From Theocolax elegans (Eukaryota > Arthropoda > Insecta > Hymenoptera > Cerocephalidae), in the NCBI GenBank assembly GCA_026168455.1, contig CM047427.1, forward strand, positions 17,435,201 to 17,499,200: DNA of 64,000 bases, written 5' to 3'. The translations under genes were made by a program, and so were the position numbers. Shown one piece after another: positions 36,301-50,800 of this stretch. The notes beneath the pieces were generated by a model. That model saw only the letters and a program-made list of their open reading frames with translations, made no database searches and was not told the origin of the DNA. Each line of letters begins with the position of its first letter. Within the stretch, counting starts at the first letter, position 1.

Positions 36301-36740
36301 ACATATGTTGTGCTACGCTATAGATTCAACAGTGAAATATATATAACGCATTATTAAAAATTAGAAAATGAAAGGCACGATTTCGTTCACAAGCGTTCTA
36401 TATCTCTTATTGGTATATTATAATTAACTACGAGTCTTCAACGATATAGTTTTAATTATCAAGCGAACATATAAATATCCGAAAGTATATTGACAAGAAA
36501 AAGGAACAATTAATAAATAATCGTTGTTCGTAATAATTATACTTAACGCGATCCCGGACCACCCTGTTTTTTTTATCATTATTTCAAACGATTCTATAAA
36601 TATATCGAATCCTTGGTACAACGAAGACAGTTCACCATTATCATTTCGTCAAAATAAAAAATACCACTTCGCTGGATTTTCTCTTATTGCTATCTTACCT
36701 CGGCTGCTTGGCATATTTTAGTTAATTATTTTTTCTCTCC

Positions 36741-36742
<2 letters not shown>

Positions 36743-36787
<45 letters not shown>
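36743..36787. repeat. TC microsatellite
   Basis: About 20 tandem ct units. Confidence 0.9.
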
Positions 36788-36788
<1 letters not shown>

Positions 36789-39700
36789 CTCTCTCACACG
36801 CGCGCGACTATATGTATCTCTAAATACGCATGTAACCTTTACATAATACGCTAAATCTCCTCCTCGGTCACTTTATAAACATATACATATATATAATGCG
36901 TAACATATACATATATATAAATATATATATATATGTATACACAATATATTTTTTTTTCCTAATCGAATCTTTCTTCACTGAACGAAAGCGTAAATATATA
37001 TTTATAAGTATGTATATCAAATGAAGAAATTCACTTTCCGGCGTTAATATTACAGTTTCTTTAAAATTATGTATTTACAATGTTTTTCATTTTCTTCTCG
37101 TAAACTATTTTAAGAAAGTATATAGCAATTGTAATTATACGTTAATAGTAGTTATTACAGTGTTTGTTTTTTTTTCTTTTCCTTTGCGTATAGTAAATAT
37201 TTGAAGTTGTAGCGGTTTTCCTTCTTTTTTCTTTAATATATATATAGAGCGTATAGATTACATATGTAGGAGCTGTAGCCATCTCGCATTAGTAAATTAC
37301 TTCTCTTTTATAACCTGTTAGTTTAATAATAATAGTTTATAACAGAAGTGGTGGTAACAATCGTTAAGTTAGTATAGCAGTGGTGGTGATGGTGGTAGTC
37401 TCAATTTACCTCGTTGAACCAAGTGTCACGTGCCATTGTGCAAATTCATTTGGTTGTATATAGAAACAAATTATCGCAGTAATATCGTGTCAAATTATTA
37501 TTAATAACTGCAGCAATATTTTTACAATGTCGTTCCACTATTCAATATCCTTGGTTTTTCACGGTTTCTGAAGGTATCGCTGAACGTCTTCGGACAGTTT
37601 AATAAAATATTAAGTCAGATAGTACAGTGATGAATATTCCGGTATTATTTCACGCGGTAAATCATACGTATCATTACTGTGAAAATACGTCAGGAACTTA
37701 CTACGAGTGATATTACTGCAATATTTACCGATATCGAACAGCCAATTATTTTGATTCGATAATATTTATATACTTTGTTGAATTAAAAAAAAAAGAAAGT
37801 AACACATGGCAAAGGACACTCGTTCACTCGCGATGTTGCACGTAACGATATAAGTAAGCTATAGTTAATCTAGAACAGTATAGGTGTAGTAGTGTTAGTA
37901 ATAGACTTAGTAGTATTGTGTCAACTCGCAAGTAGCAGCAACAGTTGCAGTCGTCGTCGTTGTTTACAATACGTTGTAAAATATAATAGCACCGTGGTAC
38001 CTAATAAAAATATCACTATTGGAGTTAACGCCGTTGCCGCTACCGCGAAATCGTTTTTCTTTTCATTTTTTTTTTTACGTATTCGTTAAGAGTACAAACT
38101 GACCGAAAGTAAAAAAAAGAGCGATTAAAAGGATTGCGCTCCAAATTTTTTCGATTCCCCATTATGTAATGCGTTCACACTCCACTAAAAAACGTACCAT
38201 CACAAATTGCATAGGAACAAATTTTCTTTTCTCTCTTATTTTTTTTCTTTACGATTGCTCGCGATGCGCTAGTGTAGAGGTGTACTGTTAGTAAGTTAAT
38301 GGTTTTTAAATCAAGAAGATAAATACAAATCTTACCGTGTAACGTTGAGCCATGCGTATAAAATAAAATGTATAAGGATGTAAATGTCATGTAAAGAAAG
38401 AGGAACAGAAAGAAAATAAAAATGAAATATTTAACAATCTATTAAACGATCAATATTTTTTTTTTCGTTTTGATCAACAATGTTCGTAAAGTGTGTCTCT
38501 CTCCGTTAATTGAACAAACCAAGCTAACGAAGACCAAGTTAAATCGTAATATAATACAATGCGCATAGTAGCGATAACTAATACGATCAAAATTGTGTAA
38601 TGATAATAATCACCTAGTATAATAAAAATAACCATAGCAGTAATATCGTTAAAATAATATCTAGTAACAACGTATTTGTATATATATATATATATATATA
38701 CTATTTGTAAAACTCATTTCCTATGGTAATTTTATGTATGTATATATATATATAAATAAACGGCGTCCGAGCGTTACAAGTATGATGAATACGACCCTCG
38801 ACTGTGATAATGGGGAAAGGGAAATTATTTGTGCAACCTTTCTCAACCCTTAAATATAAATATATATGTATATAGATAACTACGATAAATTGCAAACTCA
38901 ATTCGTCGATTATCATTTATAGGTTCGCTTATATCGAAGCAGCATATATCGGCAAAGAAGAATAATCATTCTAAAAAAGAAAACAAAAGAAACTGGGATA
39001 AATTTATTTCCTTCGTTCTAATTCAAGAAATATATATATACGTTTTGTATGTTTTCGAGCGGGCGCATTTTCTCTCACTTCGCGCGAGCTCGCGTATTTC
39101 TTTGTCTACACTTTTGTTTTTAACAGCCGTTGGAAGCATTTATGATAGGTAGTCTCTGTGGTCACTTCGTCTGGTTTTTTTTTTGTGTTTTCGCTCGCTT
39201 CTTCGCTTACGTTTTCCAAAATTAAATTGCACGGCGTTCAAGTCTTACGTTTTTTTCTTTATTTTGTTAACGACGCTGGTTACCTCTCGTATCCTATCAT
39301 AATAATTCTGCCTTAGTATATATAATCGTTGCTCTCGACTAATCTCGCCTTCGAGAAATTAAAAGAAATAGGTTAACTACAAATTTTTTTCGTTTTTAAA
39401 TATTTCTTCGGTATTTTTCTTTTTTCATCGTCTAACTAGCAGCCTCTGTTGACTAGTTCGCACTAGACTTAACTGGTCTTAGCACTAGCCCGAGCACTTA
39501 GGCGTACAAACGATTACATAGTGCCCGCCGTTAATTCATTAAGAGACACTAAAAATTCACAGCATTTGATGTACGAATATAATTCTATATCCCGAACACT
39601 CTAATTAATCGGATTGATCGGCTCTCCGATCAATACAAAATAAATAATTTAAACGAATTATCCTCGTTATTAATATTACTAATATTATTATTTATTTATT

Positions 39701-41335
39701 ATTATTCATTATTATTTTTCTTTATCTTTATAGAATCAGTGAATTTCCGCGACTCTTAATGCAATGAATAATTAAGTGTATATATATATATATCGTGTGT
39801 CTACCCCCTGTGATTCCATAACTCCGTCGGCACAGCAATACGAGTCGAGTTTACTTAAGCGCGAATATACAAGTCGTTTTCTCGACACACACATTGTGCA
39901 TTCTTTATCATACGTCATATAAAATATATTCTCTCGTTCGGCGACAAACGAAAATCACTATCTTTATTTAGGCAATACTGACATTTATCCCGCACTTATT
40001 TATACACAACGCTACGCTTTTCCCGATAAATTTAACAACTACGTTATTTTTTGCTTTTGCCTCTTCTTTTTTTTTTTTATTCCGATCTGACCTTTCTTTT
40101 ATTAAGACCAATCGTTTTGAATATCATTTTAATTTTCACTTTGATTTTAACGTTTGATTTACAACGTTAATTCGTATTTTTTTCATTTTTCATTTTCATG
40201 CATAACTGAATAATCAACGGACAAGTAACGCGATTTCACGGATTAAAAACATAAATGAAAATCACTTGTTTTACGGAAGAGTAATTTCTAACGAGTCTCT
40301 TTATTTTGTAAGAGTGAAGGTAGCTTTAGCGCAGAAGTTTTACCGCAAATTTTTGTTAATCCAAAGAAGAAATTCAATTCATACCGTAAATTGTAAGCGT
40401 ATTTCCTATGGTTTATTTTTTCGTTTATCGTATATCGTATCGTTATTGAAAGTCTATTAAAATCCTTACAAAATTTGGAACAACAATGTTTATAAAAAAG
40501 TATCACATTATCGTTTCTCAATAATTCGTTCGTATTAAAAATTGAATATTGACTAATTCCTCGTGTTCGCTCGCGAGTTTTAGGTGCGAGTTTTAGGTAA
40601 CTACATGGTTGAAATCACTGATCGCTAAAGCCACCTTGTGGTACGGTATATGCCAAAGCAGAGTGAAACAATAGTTATTTTCTCGATCCAACTATTCAGT
40701 CATACAATTATCAAGATTTCAAGAGTATCAAAGTTCCCGCCAAGTGTAAGAGTGTGTGAGAGAATACGAAGTGTACAAGCGTCTATGTATATATATACAT
40801 ACATATACTATATTATATTATATATTATATATGTATATGTATATGTATACGTATGTATGTATGTATCGCAGATAACGTGACCATGCGAGCGGAGAGGCTT
40901 GGAAGACTGTGTGGCACTGTCAAGACTCTTTTGTGACCATCGTTCGAAGATGAGAGCTCTAGCTTGGTTGCGCGGGTATAAGCCATCGCGAAAAGCCCCT
41001 ACGTAACTACCGTATACGGCTCGATCGAAAATTTTCGAGTTGGTTCAACAACACGAGGAAAAGTAAGAATGAGTCGAAAACTTATCGTCGTTCAAATCTC
41101 CATCGGGGACGATCGCTTCGTTAGAAATAGAAAAAGTTTATTTCTACGATTCATCGTTTTTTTTTTTTGGCACAATTGTATGTATACGAAATAACTCGTT
41201 TTTTTTTGTAAATGTCTACGAAACCCCTAAGTAAGTTGTACACAAATACATGTCGCGTAGCCACTCGGAAAATTTTCATCGAGCAACTTCTTCACAAATT
41301 AAAGGATCTAAAACGTACAAAGGAAAGAGCATTCG

Positions 41336-41412
41336 ACTCTCTCTCTCTCTCTCTCTCTCATTCTCTCATTCTCTCATTCTCTCATTCTCACATTCTCTCT
41401 CGCTCACTCTCT
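41336..41412. repeat. TC microsatellite with cattctct minisatellite
   Basis: A ct run followed by about five ctcattct units, just downstream of the NfI stop codon (in NfI sense). Confidence 0.85.
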
Positions 41413-41603
41413 CGCAGCGCGTACAGAGCGCCCATGGAAGCATAGCTCGATTCTGTGTACAAGAGGGCGCAAACGGATGATCATCGGCCGAGGGTAATCT
41501 ACCGGGCCAGGCAGCAACGTCGCGACGACAGATCCTTAGTGGGGCTGTTAGGCGCCACTTCCGGTGGATCGCAAGGTCGCACGTAACTGACAGTCCTCCA
41601 GTG

Positions 41604-41842
41604 TCACGGGGGAGACTTTGGCCTACCGAGTTTTTCCTGCATCACTTGTTGTTGCTGTTGTTGCTGTTGCTGCTGCTGTTGTTGCTGCTGCTGTTGTTGC
41701 TGTTGTTGTTGCTGCTGCTGCTGCTGCTGTTGATGATGATGCGTTGTAGGATCGGCACCCACATTCAGCTCAGTACCCATTAGACCGCCGTTACCATTTT
41801 TGTCAACGACGCTGCTCGTATGGACGGGATGGAAATACCGTT
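41604..41842 (-). CDS. NfI: NfI terminal coding exon with polyglutamine tract
   Basis: 239 coding bases from acceptor catatttcag to the stop TGA at 41606-41604. It reads RYFHPVHTSSVVDKNGNGG, then HHH and 29 consecutive glutamines coded by mixed CAG and CAA. It ends VMQEKLGRPKSPP. The mixed codons show that the tract is not a recent pure CAG expansion. On the plus strand this exon appears as a misleading polyleucine frame. Confidence 0.9.
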
Positions 41843-44800
41843 CTGAAATATGTTAATTATAAAGCTCTCTTTGAAAATGGTTTAGGATTCAAATGTGTCT
41901 GTATACATTTTTAATAAATCTTTACAGTTGTGTAATAAATTAGGGCAGATGCTTTGTGTTCAAAAGTTCCAAAAAGTGACATATTTGTCGAAAGATTATT
42001 GAACAAACGAATATTTTACGAAGATATAGATAAATTTAAATCTTACAGCAGCAAAACGCATATGCATGTCTACGGATTTTTTCTGAAAATATAGAAATAA
42101 AAAGGAGCATAGATTATGGAAATATATAACAATATATACAAAAGATATAAACAATACAACAAGTACAATGTCTCTATATATTTTTTGTGAGAGATAACGT
42201 AGTAACAGACTTTATAATATGTACACTTGACTTATTTAACGTCATCTGATAGTCAAATTATAGTGGTCTACTATCAAAATCTTATACATTATGCGTAATT
42301 TTAATGGAAAAATCTGAAAAAGTTTACGAAGATTGTACGAAGGTGATGAGATAAGCTGACCGATATAGATTTTAAATTAATTAAAATATATTATTGATAT
42401 ATATTGGTATTTCATGAACGCTGAATCTGAAAAAATTCACATAAAATAGTATACGTGATGACAATAACAAAACCAGCGGGGAGTGGGAAAAATGAATTGG
42501 TAAGACAAAAATGTCACTACCATTCATGATAACTACAGGGAATTTCACGTACCAAAAATTAAAATAATAAGGGGTAATCTGTCGTATAAATCGTCGTCTC
42601 CTAATAAAAACATTATAACTCAATCCGATTGGAGAACACATCATGATGTGTTTAGATGTGAATTTAGATATGAAAAACAATAAACAAAACAATGCAATAT
42701 GACATAGCAATCATAATCAGTATCTTTAAAAACCTAAATACTAAATTAAACTTATCCCTTTAGCATATTTATTATTTTTCAGAAAACGTTAAAAAAAGTT
42801 GTCAGTAATTGTCATATTAAATCTAAGTTATCCGGTTTTTTAAATGCATTCTAATAATTAATGCGTTCTCCAACCAAATTCTGAGTTATAATGTTTTTAA
42901 TCAAGGGCAAGATATAGTATCTCAAATAAAACGGAAATGCATAAAATAATTCCGACTCAAATTTCAACCCAGTTGTCGAATTTTCGAGGATGTTTCTCAC
43001 ATATGTGAAAATAATATAAATCTCTATAGAAATTAATCGAATTGAATTACAAGTTAATGGATACACTGCATTTCCTTTTATTCTTTTAGCAGTATGCTTT
43101 AATTATGCATTACCTGATTGACAAAAAATAAAAATCAAAGGTTCCTCTACGTGAAATTCAAGACCAGTTTTGTTAAAACACAGAAATGTATATTGCGAAT
43201 CCTTCGTTTCGATAAAGATTGCAAAGAGTTCATTTGCAATAAAAAGTGTAACTTCTTGATATTAACGAGATGTAAAAAGTGAGTATCTCGAGATAGAAAA
43301 TAATCATATTTACTCTAGTCACCTGTCAGATTAATCCTTTAAAAGGTTACAATTAATTTCAATGAAATAGATCGTTTTTATCCGAAAATCGTAACGAAGA
43401 ACCAGGAGAGCTTACCCCAAAAACGCGTACTAACTTCTCTATTACTCAAGCCAGACGAAAAAAGCTTCATTCTCGATATTTACGATGCGAACGCGCGGGA
43501 AGCTTGGATCGCGCATATTTTCAGATTTCAGGGCGAAATCCAATTTTGCGTAAAACGAGGTTGAGCGTGAAGTTATATCCCTAGCTCGAGTATGAATAAT
43601 TCATGAAAATACGGATGTTTTATACCTTCTTCCATTGCGGTAGGTGGTTCGGTGGCCGTGCCCGTGATAATCGGCGCTATCATATTGTAATCATCCTCGA
43701 GGTTTATGAAAGGCGCGGTGTTCCAGCGCGGCGGTATGTTGGAGACGGACCTCTGCGTCGCGACGGGCCTCGTCACTGATACCGGCGATGAGAAGAGTGA
43801 AAGATTCGTCGGTGAAATCACCCCTGACATCGAGCTGATGGTAGGGTACGTAAAAATTTGCTGAAAACAATCAATTACGTGTCTTGAGAATTACCCAGTA
43901 GCTTTGTGAACGGATGAGATCAACTGTGGATTGTTTATGGAAAAGTTTGGTAATTAAAGTTTACAATAAAACATGGCTTTTTAAACTTAAATCTTGCAGC
44001 AATTAAAGGGACAGAGATTCGGTAGGTCATATCAATTATCGTTTAAGCTACTTTAACCGCATCTCAGCTTACCGAAGCACATTACAGTAAATACTTTGAA
44101 ACTCCTATTTAAAGTTTTGTACACGATGTGGAGAGAACATTTCCCTAACATAAGAGCCTGAATCACTGTTAAAACAGCTTCCAAATTTTACACTTTCTAA
44201 ACGTAACTATATTTTCGAACAATTTTTTTTAAACGCGACAGCTGCGTGTCAACATCTGACCATGCAAATTATCCAAATTTTTCAAAATATTTAATATTGT
44301 AATTAGGTTCCAAAAAATATTGAATTATCTTATATACATGGAGAAAAATTTCACTTTCAAAAAAATTTAATTCCTAATTAAAAACGAAAAGAAAGCTCAA
44401 AACAAAGGCTTCAATCCTAATTTTTTTACTATACCTACAATAGCTTAAAATTATGTTTAACCGAACAAATTTTAAAAAAAAGTTAAAAAATTAATAGAAA
44501 CAATTTATTAAATATCCTATAGTAGATATCTGATTCCATTTAATAAGTATTATTGTTGCGATAGAACAATGAGCGAAATATTTGCCTATTTTTGTTCTCC
44601 CAATGAAACGCTTCTTTTCATATGTTATAACCATTTGTTAAAAGTTATTATTTCTCAACTATTAATTGGAGTAAAATTTAAATTTTATCCTGTTTTGAGC
44701 TATTTCAAGGCTTGTAAACATAGTTTAGATATCAATCTAGTTTTGACCCGTAAACGTGCTATTAAATATAGTTACGGTAGAAATATGATAAAATTGCATT

Positions 44801-47800
44801 TATCTTCGTAGTTGCGACAATTACGTTAAAAATGGGTTGTAAATGAAATAAACACTAAAAATCAAACGGAATCTATAAAAGGTTTTAAGCTTATTGTTAT
44901 TGGAAAGTTGAAGAAATAATATAAATAATGATAATATTTATCTTTTACCCTCCATTGTTGATTTAAAAATTAAAGGGAATATTTATTAATTTTCATCAAT
45001 CATCTCCATATTTACACTTTGTAACAATTTGACACGAATTTGTATATAAATCGGTTAAAACAAACGTATATATTTAACAGGATGAGATTATTCTCAGATT
45101 AATAAGGTAGACTATCATTTTAGTTGATTTTATATAATTTATATTATTCGTGTAATATAATAAAAAAAATTGTTTGTCTTGCCTGAAGAGGTCGGCAAGT
45201 TTTACCAATACAACGCTGCATAAGACGTTAAAAATATCAAAATCTCAATTTCATTTCAGATTTTAAGGTTTTAATGCTATAAAATATCGTATGAAACTAT
45301 TGTGGAAGATGTTTTTTTTTATCTTTCTCGATGTTCTCACTCGCTTCGCTCGTGCAAACAATCTCGAGAAAGGTAGACAACCATTTCCACAACGGTGTCA
45401 TAATATACTATTTTATATAATAAATTTATATTAATTTATTTATTATATACTATTTTATTTTCTTTATTTGAATTTAAATACCTACCTGGCCCTCAAGGAA
45501 TTGATAAATATTTCTTTTAATTTTTAAATAATGCAAATATTTTGTAGTTTTTTTCTTTCATCAAATGCTAAAGAAATGTGTCAAAAAGCGTTTTGTCACA
45601 AGCCATTCACTAACGGTTTTTATTATTTAGTTTTGAAATTAACATTTTCACTAGGACATTAACGTACATTTTTTACTAATTTTCAATCTAATACAATAAA
45701 TAAGTTCTTTCTTAACAAAGACATCGTATGACTTCCGTCGGTGATTAGCACTACATTAAGTGCATAAAAGCAGCGACTATAAATAAAATAAAATTAATAG
45801 TCTTCTTTTGTTTTTGGATAATAGTTCTAGGTTAAATATAACTTAAGTTATTTTAATTAAAGTAAAGTTCCTCCTGCTCCCCATTTTTTGAAAAAGTTAA
45901 ATATGTTTATATGTTGGGTCCATTGGGCGAACCCCCCCCCCCTATTTATATAATAAATTTATATTAATTTATTATTATATACTATTTTATTTTCTTTATT
46001 TGAATTTAAATACCTACCTGGCCCTCAAGGAATTGATAAATATTTCTTTTAATTTTTAAATAATGCAAATATTTTGTAGTTTTTTTCTTTCATCAAATGC
46101 TAAAGAAATGTGTCAAAAGCGTTTGTCACAAGCCATTCACTAACGGTTTTTATTATTTAGTTTTGAAATTAACATTTTCACTAGGACATTAACGTACATT
46201 TTTTACTAATTTTCAATCTAATACAATAAATAAGTTCTTTCTTAACAAAGACATCGTATGACTTCCGTCGGTGATTAGCACTACATTAAGTGCATAAAAG
46301 CAGCGACTATAAATAAAATAAAATTAATAGTCTTCTTTTGTTTTTGGATAATAGTTCTAGGTTAAATATAACTTAAGTTATTTTAATTAAAGTAAAGTTC
46401 CTCCTGCTCCCCATTTTTTGAAAAAGTTAAATATGTTTATATGTTGGGTCCATTGGGCGAACCCCCCCCCCCCTCGAGACACGCTCTTTTTATTTCGTCC
46501 GAAGAATCATATTCTATACCGTTTCACAAATTCATTTTCCGGAGTTTAAGTACTCTCCTTCTAAGTAAAACACTGATGTTGAAATAAAAAGTTTTTTTGT
46601 ATATATAGTAATTCTATATCGTAGTAATTTTGAAGAGATATATAGAAATTTTAATAAACAAATAAAAATAAATAAAATATTTATGTGGTAACATGTATGT
46701 TTTAAGATTCATCTTAAAATAAACTTTCATTGTTATATCAGACTGTTGTCTAAAATAATTACTGTTTCAAATATATTTTTTAACGTCATTCTTTTTATGC
46801 TTTCAAATTTGGTGGTATGAAGGAAGCATTTGTAAATTCCTCATAGAAAATAAATCAAATAGGAATTCGTTAAGAGCAGGTAAAATAAAGGAATGCCAAC
46901 ACCGCTTGAAGTTATTTATTTCGAAATAAACGGTTTTATTTGACTTTATTTTGTCAATATAAATAATACTGAAAACTTAGAACCTTCTTTTATGCTACAC
47001 TTTCCTTGGATTTAAATTATTGAATCCTAAAATATATATTGTATTAGCGCGTAATTATTTTGTACATTTATAGACTTTCTTATTCAAATATATCTATTAA
47101 CAAATATCAAAATAGTATATTACGATACGATTACGCGTAACAGACGATTCACGCACGAATCGGGTTTATCGCTCGAGCGAAACGAGAGCGATAGAAAAAC
47201 GAGTGCACTGAACGCATACGTATCGTATTAGTACTTTTTGATGCTAGATTGAAAATGTTGGGTTACAAGCGAGTAAGAGTTTTATCGCCCGAGTGAAGCG
47301 ACGGTTACACTCGCGCTAGTTGAAAATCATCTTTCACACGATATTTTTTTACACAGGTGGTGTAATACTGTTTTCAGAAAACAATTAGTGCATTCAACAA
47401 TATTTTTTGATACAGGGTGTAAACGCGATTTATATCAAAAACTGTTACAACTATACTATAAACAATCTATGTAAATTACCCATTGTATCTTACTTATTTA
47501 AAAATCAAGCAAATATAAATACAGGTAAATTTTCTACTGTTGCTTAAAGTAATCTTAAAAAAGGTAAAAGTGTTATTTTAATTAAACCTATACATATAAT
47601 TCTAATTAAGAAAATAATAATATAAATATAATTAAATATTGAATAACATTAAAAATAATATATTAATTATTTTATATCAAAATTTCTCTACCCAAAAATA
47701 ATCCAGGAAGTATTAAATCAATTACATAAAATCATTATTTAAAATATTGACAAATTTTAGAATATAGGATATTTCGGGAAAATCCATAAGCCATAATAAA

Positions 47801-50800
47801 AAAAGGAAGTACTTACTTGTCCTGGCTGGGAGTGAAAATGGGCAAATGTGTATTCCCGACTCGTGTGAGGTGCCGTAACGAGGATCCTCGTTGGACTCTT
47901 ACGGCCACCAGAATCCACCGAAGTCTGACAGGCCGATCCAACGAGACCAGCCGCTGCGGCTGCGGCCATCTGGTCCTGTGGATTCGCGGCCAAGTCCGAA
48001 GGATCGGTTGGCGAAGCCGCCGAGTTCGGTGGCGAGTTCGCGCTATTCGCTGTCAACTCGCCGGTCGATCTGATAATGGCCACCGGCCTGGCCATCGGAG
48101 CTGGTGGCGGTGGTGGCAACATCGAGCTCGGATAATACTGTGAGAACTTTTGCATGGCAGATCGCGGGCCCGCGAGTTGCGTCTGGAAATTGCACGCCAC
48201 CGATCAACGATCGAGCCGAACACTTTACCATTCGCCCCGGACCGATTTTTGCGAAGCTTCATTTTCGCTTCTTACATCGTACCAACAATAAATCTACTTG
48301 GACATTTGATAAACGCCTACGAGAAGAGTATTGTACATCCAAACAATATACGATGCTTATTGTCAATCACATTTTGTAACGATTACCGCAGATTGTTCAG
48401 ATGTGCAATAAACCATTCTTGTAGAAAAAAACGCGATTTGAAATGAACAATCGGTCCAGGGCGAATGGAGAATGATAATAACGTTCAGTTTTGTCAATAT
48501 TATCGTAGATGTCGTTGCAATGTAAGGAACTGTCGTAGCTTATTAATGTCTCGATCAATTGGGCTATCCCAATGAATATACTCGTAAGGAGTGAAAATAA
48601 AGTCGAGCCAACAGTTCGTGCAAAACAATGACATTAGCGACGATCGTAAATAGTGCATCAGACTCCGAAGCTACCTGGGGTAGTTGCTGAGTGTTCTCGG
48701 CTTCTTGACACACGAAGGTGACAAAGTCCGAGAGGGTGTCATGGCCGTTCTCTGGATACTTGACGACACCCGCCGAGCCTGGATGCTCTGGCTGGTAGTA
48801 GGCGAGACTGGACATGCTCTGGCCGGATCCCCCGGCCAATCCTTCATGTGGCGAATGCAATCCTGAAACACAATTCCAGATGAAGTTAGCTAGAAATCTC
48901 GATGGTCGGTACCGGCTCTGTGCGTCTATGTGCGCGCTTAAGGAGGAACACTACCACCCCGCCAAACCACCCCCCATCTGTGTCTGCGGTACGCGTCGTT
49001 TGACTTGCGTTTCGCATTAAAGTCTTAAGTTTATCGCTTGCCGTTGTGAGGTTATGTCGCAATGCACTGTGCTTCCTATACCGTACGACCTACAAGAGGT
49101 CTCGCGCGTCACTTGGCCAATTGATTGGGTTAATCGGTGATGGCCGACGTAGCCAGCCCGTTATCTCGTAACCTTGTAGAACATTACGTTACAGGACCAA
49201 CATTCTTTATCATTTACGGATCGAACAAGATATATCCAAGTTTCAAAAAAATTTAATTTTGCTATATGGTGTTGTAAGTGCAGTTACGATAACAAATAAA
49301 ACTAATAAATTGGCAATAGCATCAAAAGGATACGAAAGTAATTAAATTTGTTTGACCGTATATCAAGGTAATATAGCTAAAAATCATCCCGACCGACACA
49401 TTACGAAGCGAATTCGAATATGTGGAAAGCGCAAGTTGTTAGATAGATAGGTGTGGTTGAAAATTCGCGGAGAATGAGAGAAAGAGTAATAATACTGAAC
49501 GAAAAAAGAAAAAAAAGGAAAAGAAAAAGAAAAATAGAGCACGAAAGATAGAAAGAAGAAGAGTATGAGAGAGGACGGCGTTATCGTTATTAGGGGGTGG
49601 TTTTAGTGGCATGAGCAACACGAGTTACGGCAAGTAAATACATATGCATGATATGTAAGCTTATATGCTATGCATAATACATATGATACATATGTATACT
49701 GGCACTCCAAGCGTGAGACTGGCTGGCTGGAAAAACGTACGTTTGTACATACACACACACGCTCGCGCGTACACGTACACGTACACGTACGTACCTATAT
49801 ATACACGTATATATTATACACATGTGAGGTGTATATATGTATACATACGTGTGTGTGTGTGTGTATGTGTACGTATACACGGAAAATGCGCACCGCAACA
49901 TATATTACTTCTGGCTTTTCCTCCCTTTTTAGCTCTTCGGACGAAGAGCGCAATGAATATAAGGGAACGACGTAAGCGCGCACTTGACGTATGGTATTCG
50001 TTCTTTTTATGTGAATGTACACGCATGAAGAAGTTAGACACAGGATGTGAGGGCAGTCAAACTCCAAGCTCGAAGAAGATCGCGCGAGTGAGTGAACGGC
50101 ACATTTTCTCGGTGAACAAACAATTCTAGGGATCGAGAGAAACGCGGTACAGTCGACCGATCGCGAGCTCGGACTTTGGGCCGCGACAGCCTGCGTTTTT
50201 TTTTTTTCTTTACTTTGTTTTTCTTTTTTTAAAGTGCAACGACAAACATCAAACAGCAAGGTAACAACGAGTAAACATATCCACATCAAAACATCAAGGT
50301 AACAACAAAACATCAACATTAACAGTGATAGATATATATATATATATATATGTGTATATATAGTATAGACATATGTATGTAAACAACAACTAACATCGCA
50401 ACAACAATATAATATAATTATATATATGTATATATACATGTATATATGGAAGAGGTGGTATCGTACGGAGCAGAATAGATAGATAGATATATATAATAAA
50501 TGGGTCATATATATATAATGTATACATAGAATGAAAAAAAAAATAATAAGAAAATTCATTGAGTTTTATATATCAATTGAGTAAGTCATATAGTTTCATA
50601 TATATAACTATACATTAAAATAGTTAATCCATCCAGCATACGACATACCCAGAGCATTGAACGTGTATAAAACAGTGAGTGAAATATATAGATAATATCA
50701 ATAGTGTGCAACGGTGATATTGATCAACTCTGTGTCAAGTCTCAAATGATCCCGGTGGCATTTTCTTTACTTCTTCGATCGTCATCGTTACGAATCATTA

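Larger units (their letters stand above)
32700..41603 (-). other. Putative long 3' untranslated region of NfI
   Basis: This stretch follows the NfI stop codon on the minus strand. It is free of recognisable transposons and has no supported coding exon. It is T-rich on the plus strand, hence A-rich in the NfI sense. Two exact Pumilio-type sites (tgtaaata in NfI sense) lie at 33861-33868 and 37072-37079. Vertebrate NFI genes are known for very long 3' UTRs. No single polyadenylation site can be chosen, because aataaa-type signals are frequent. The lower boundary is a guess. Confidence 0.3.

Noticed and set aside
41601..41783. Plus-strand frame with about 29 leucines
   Set aside because: It is the antisense of the NfI polyglutamine exon, whose splice borders and phase fit on the minus strand.
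49668..50559. Long frames on both strands rich in Tyr, Ile, Thr, Val and His
   Set aside because: They arise from ac/gt and ta simple repeats inside the large NfI intron. No splice structure or family motif.
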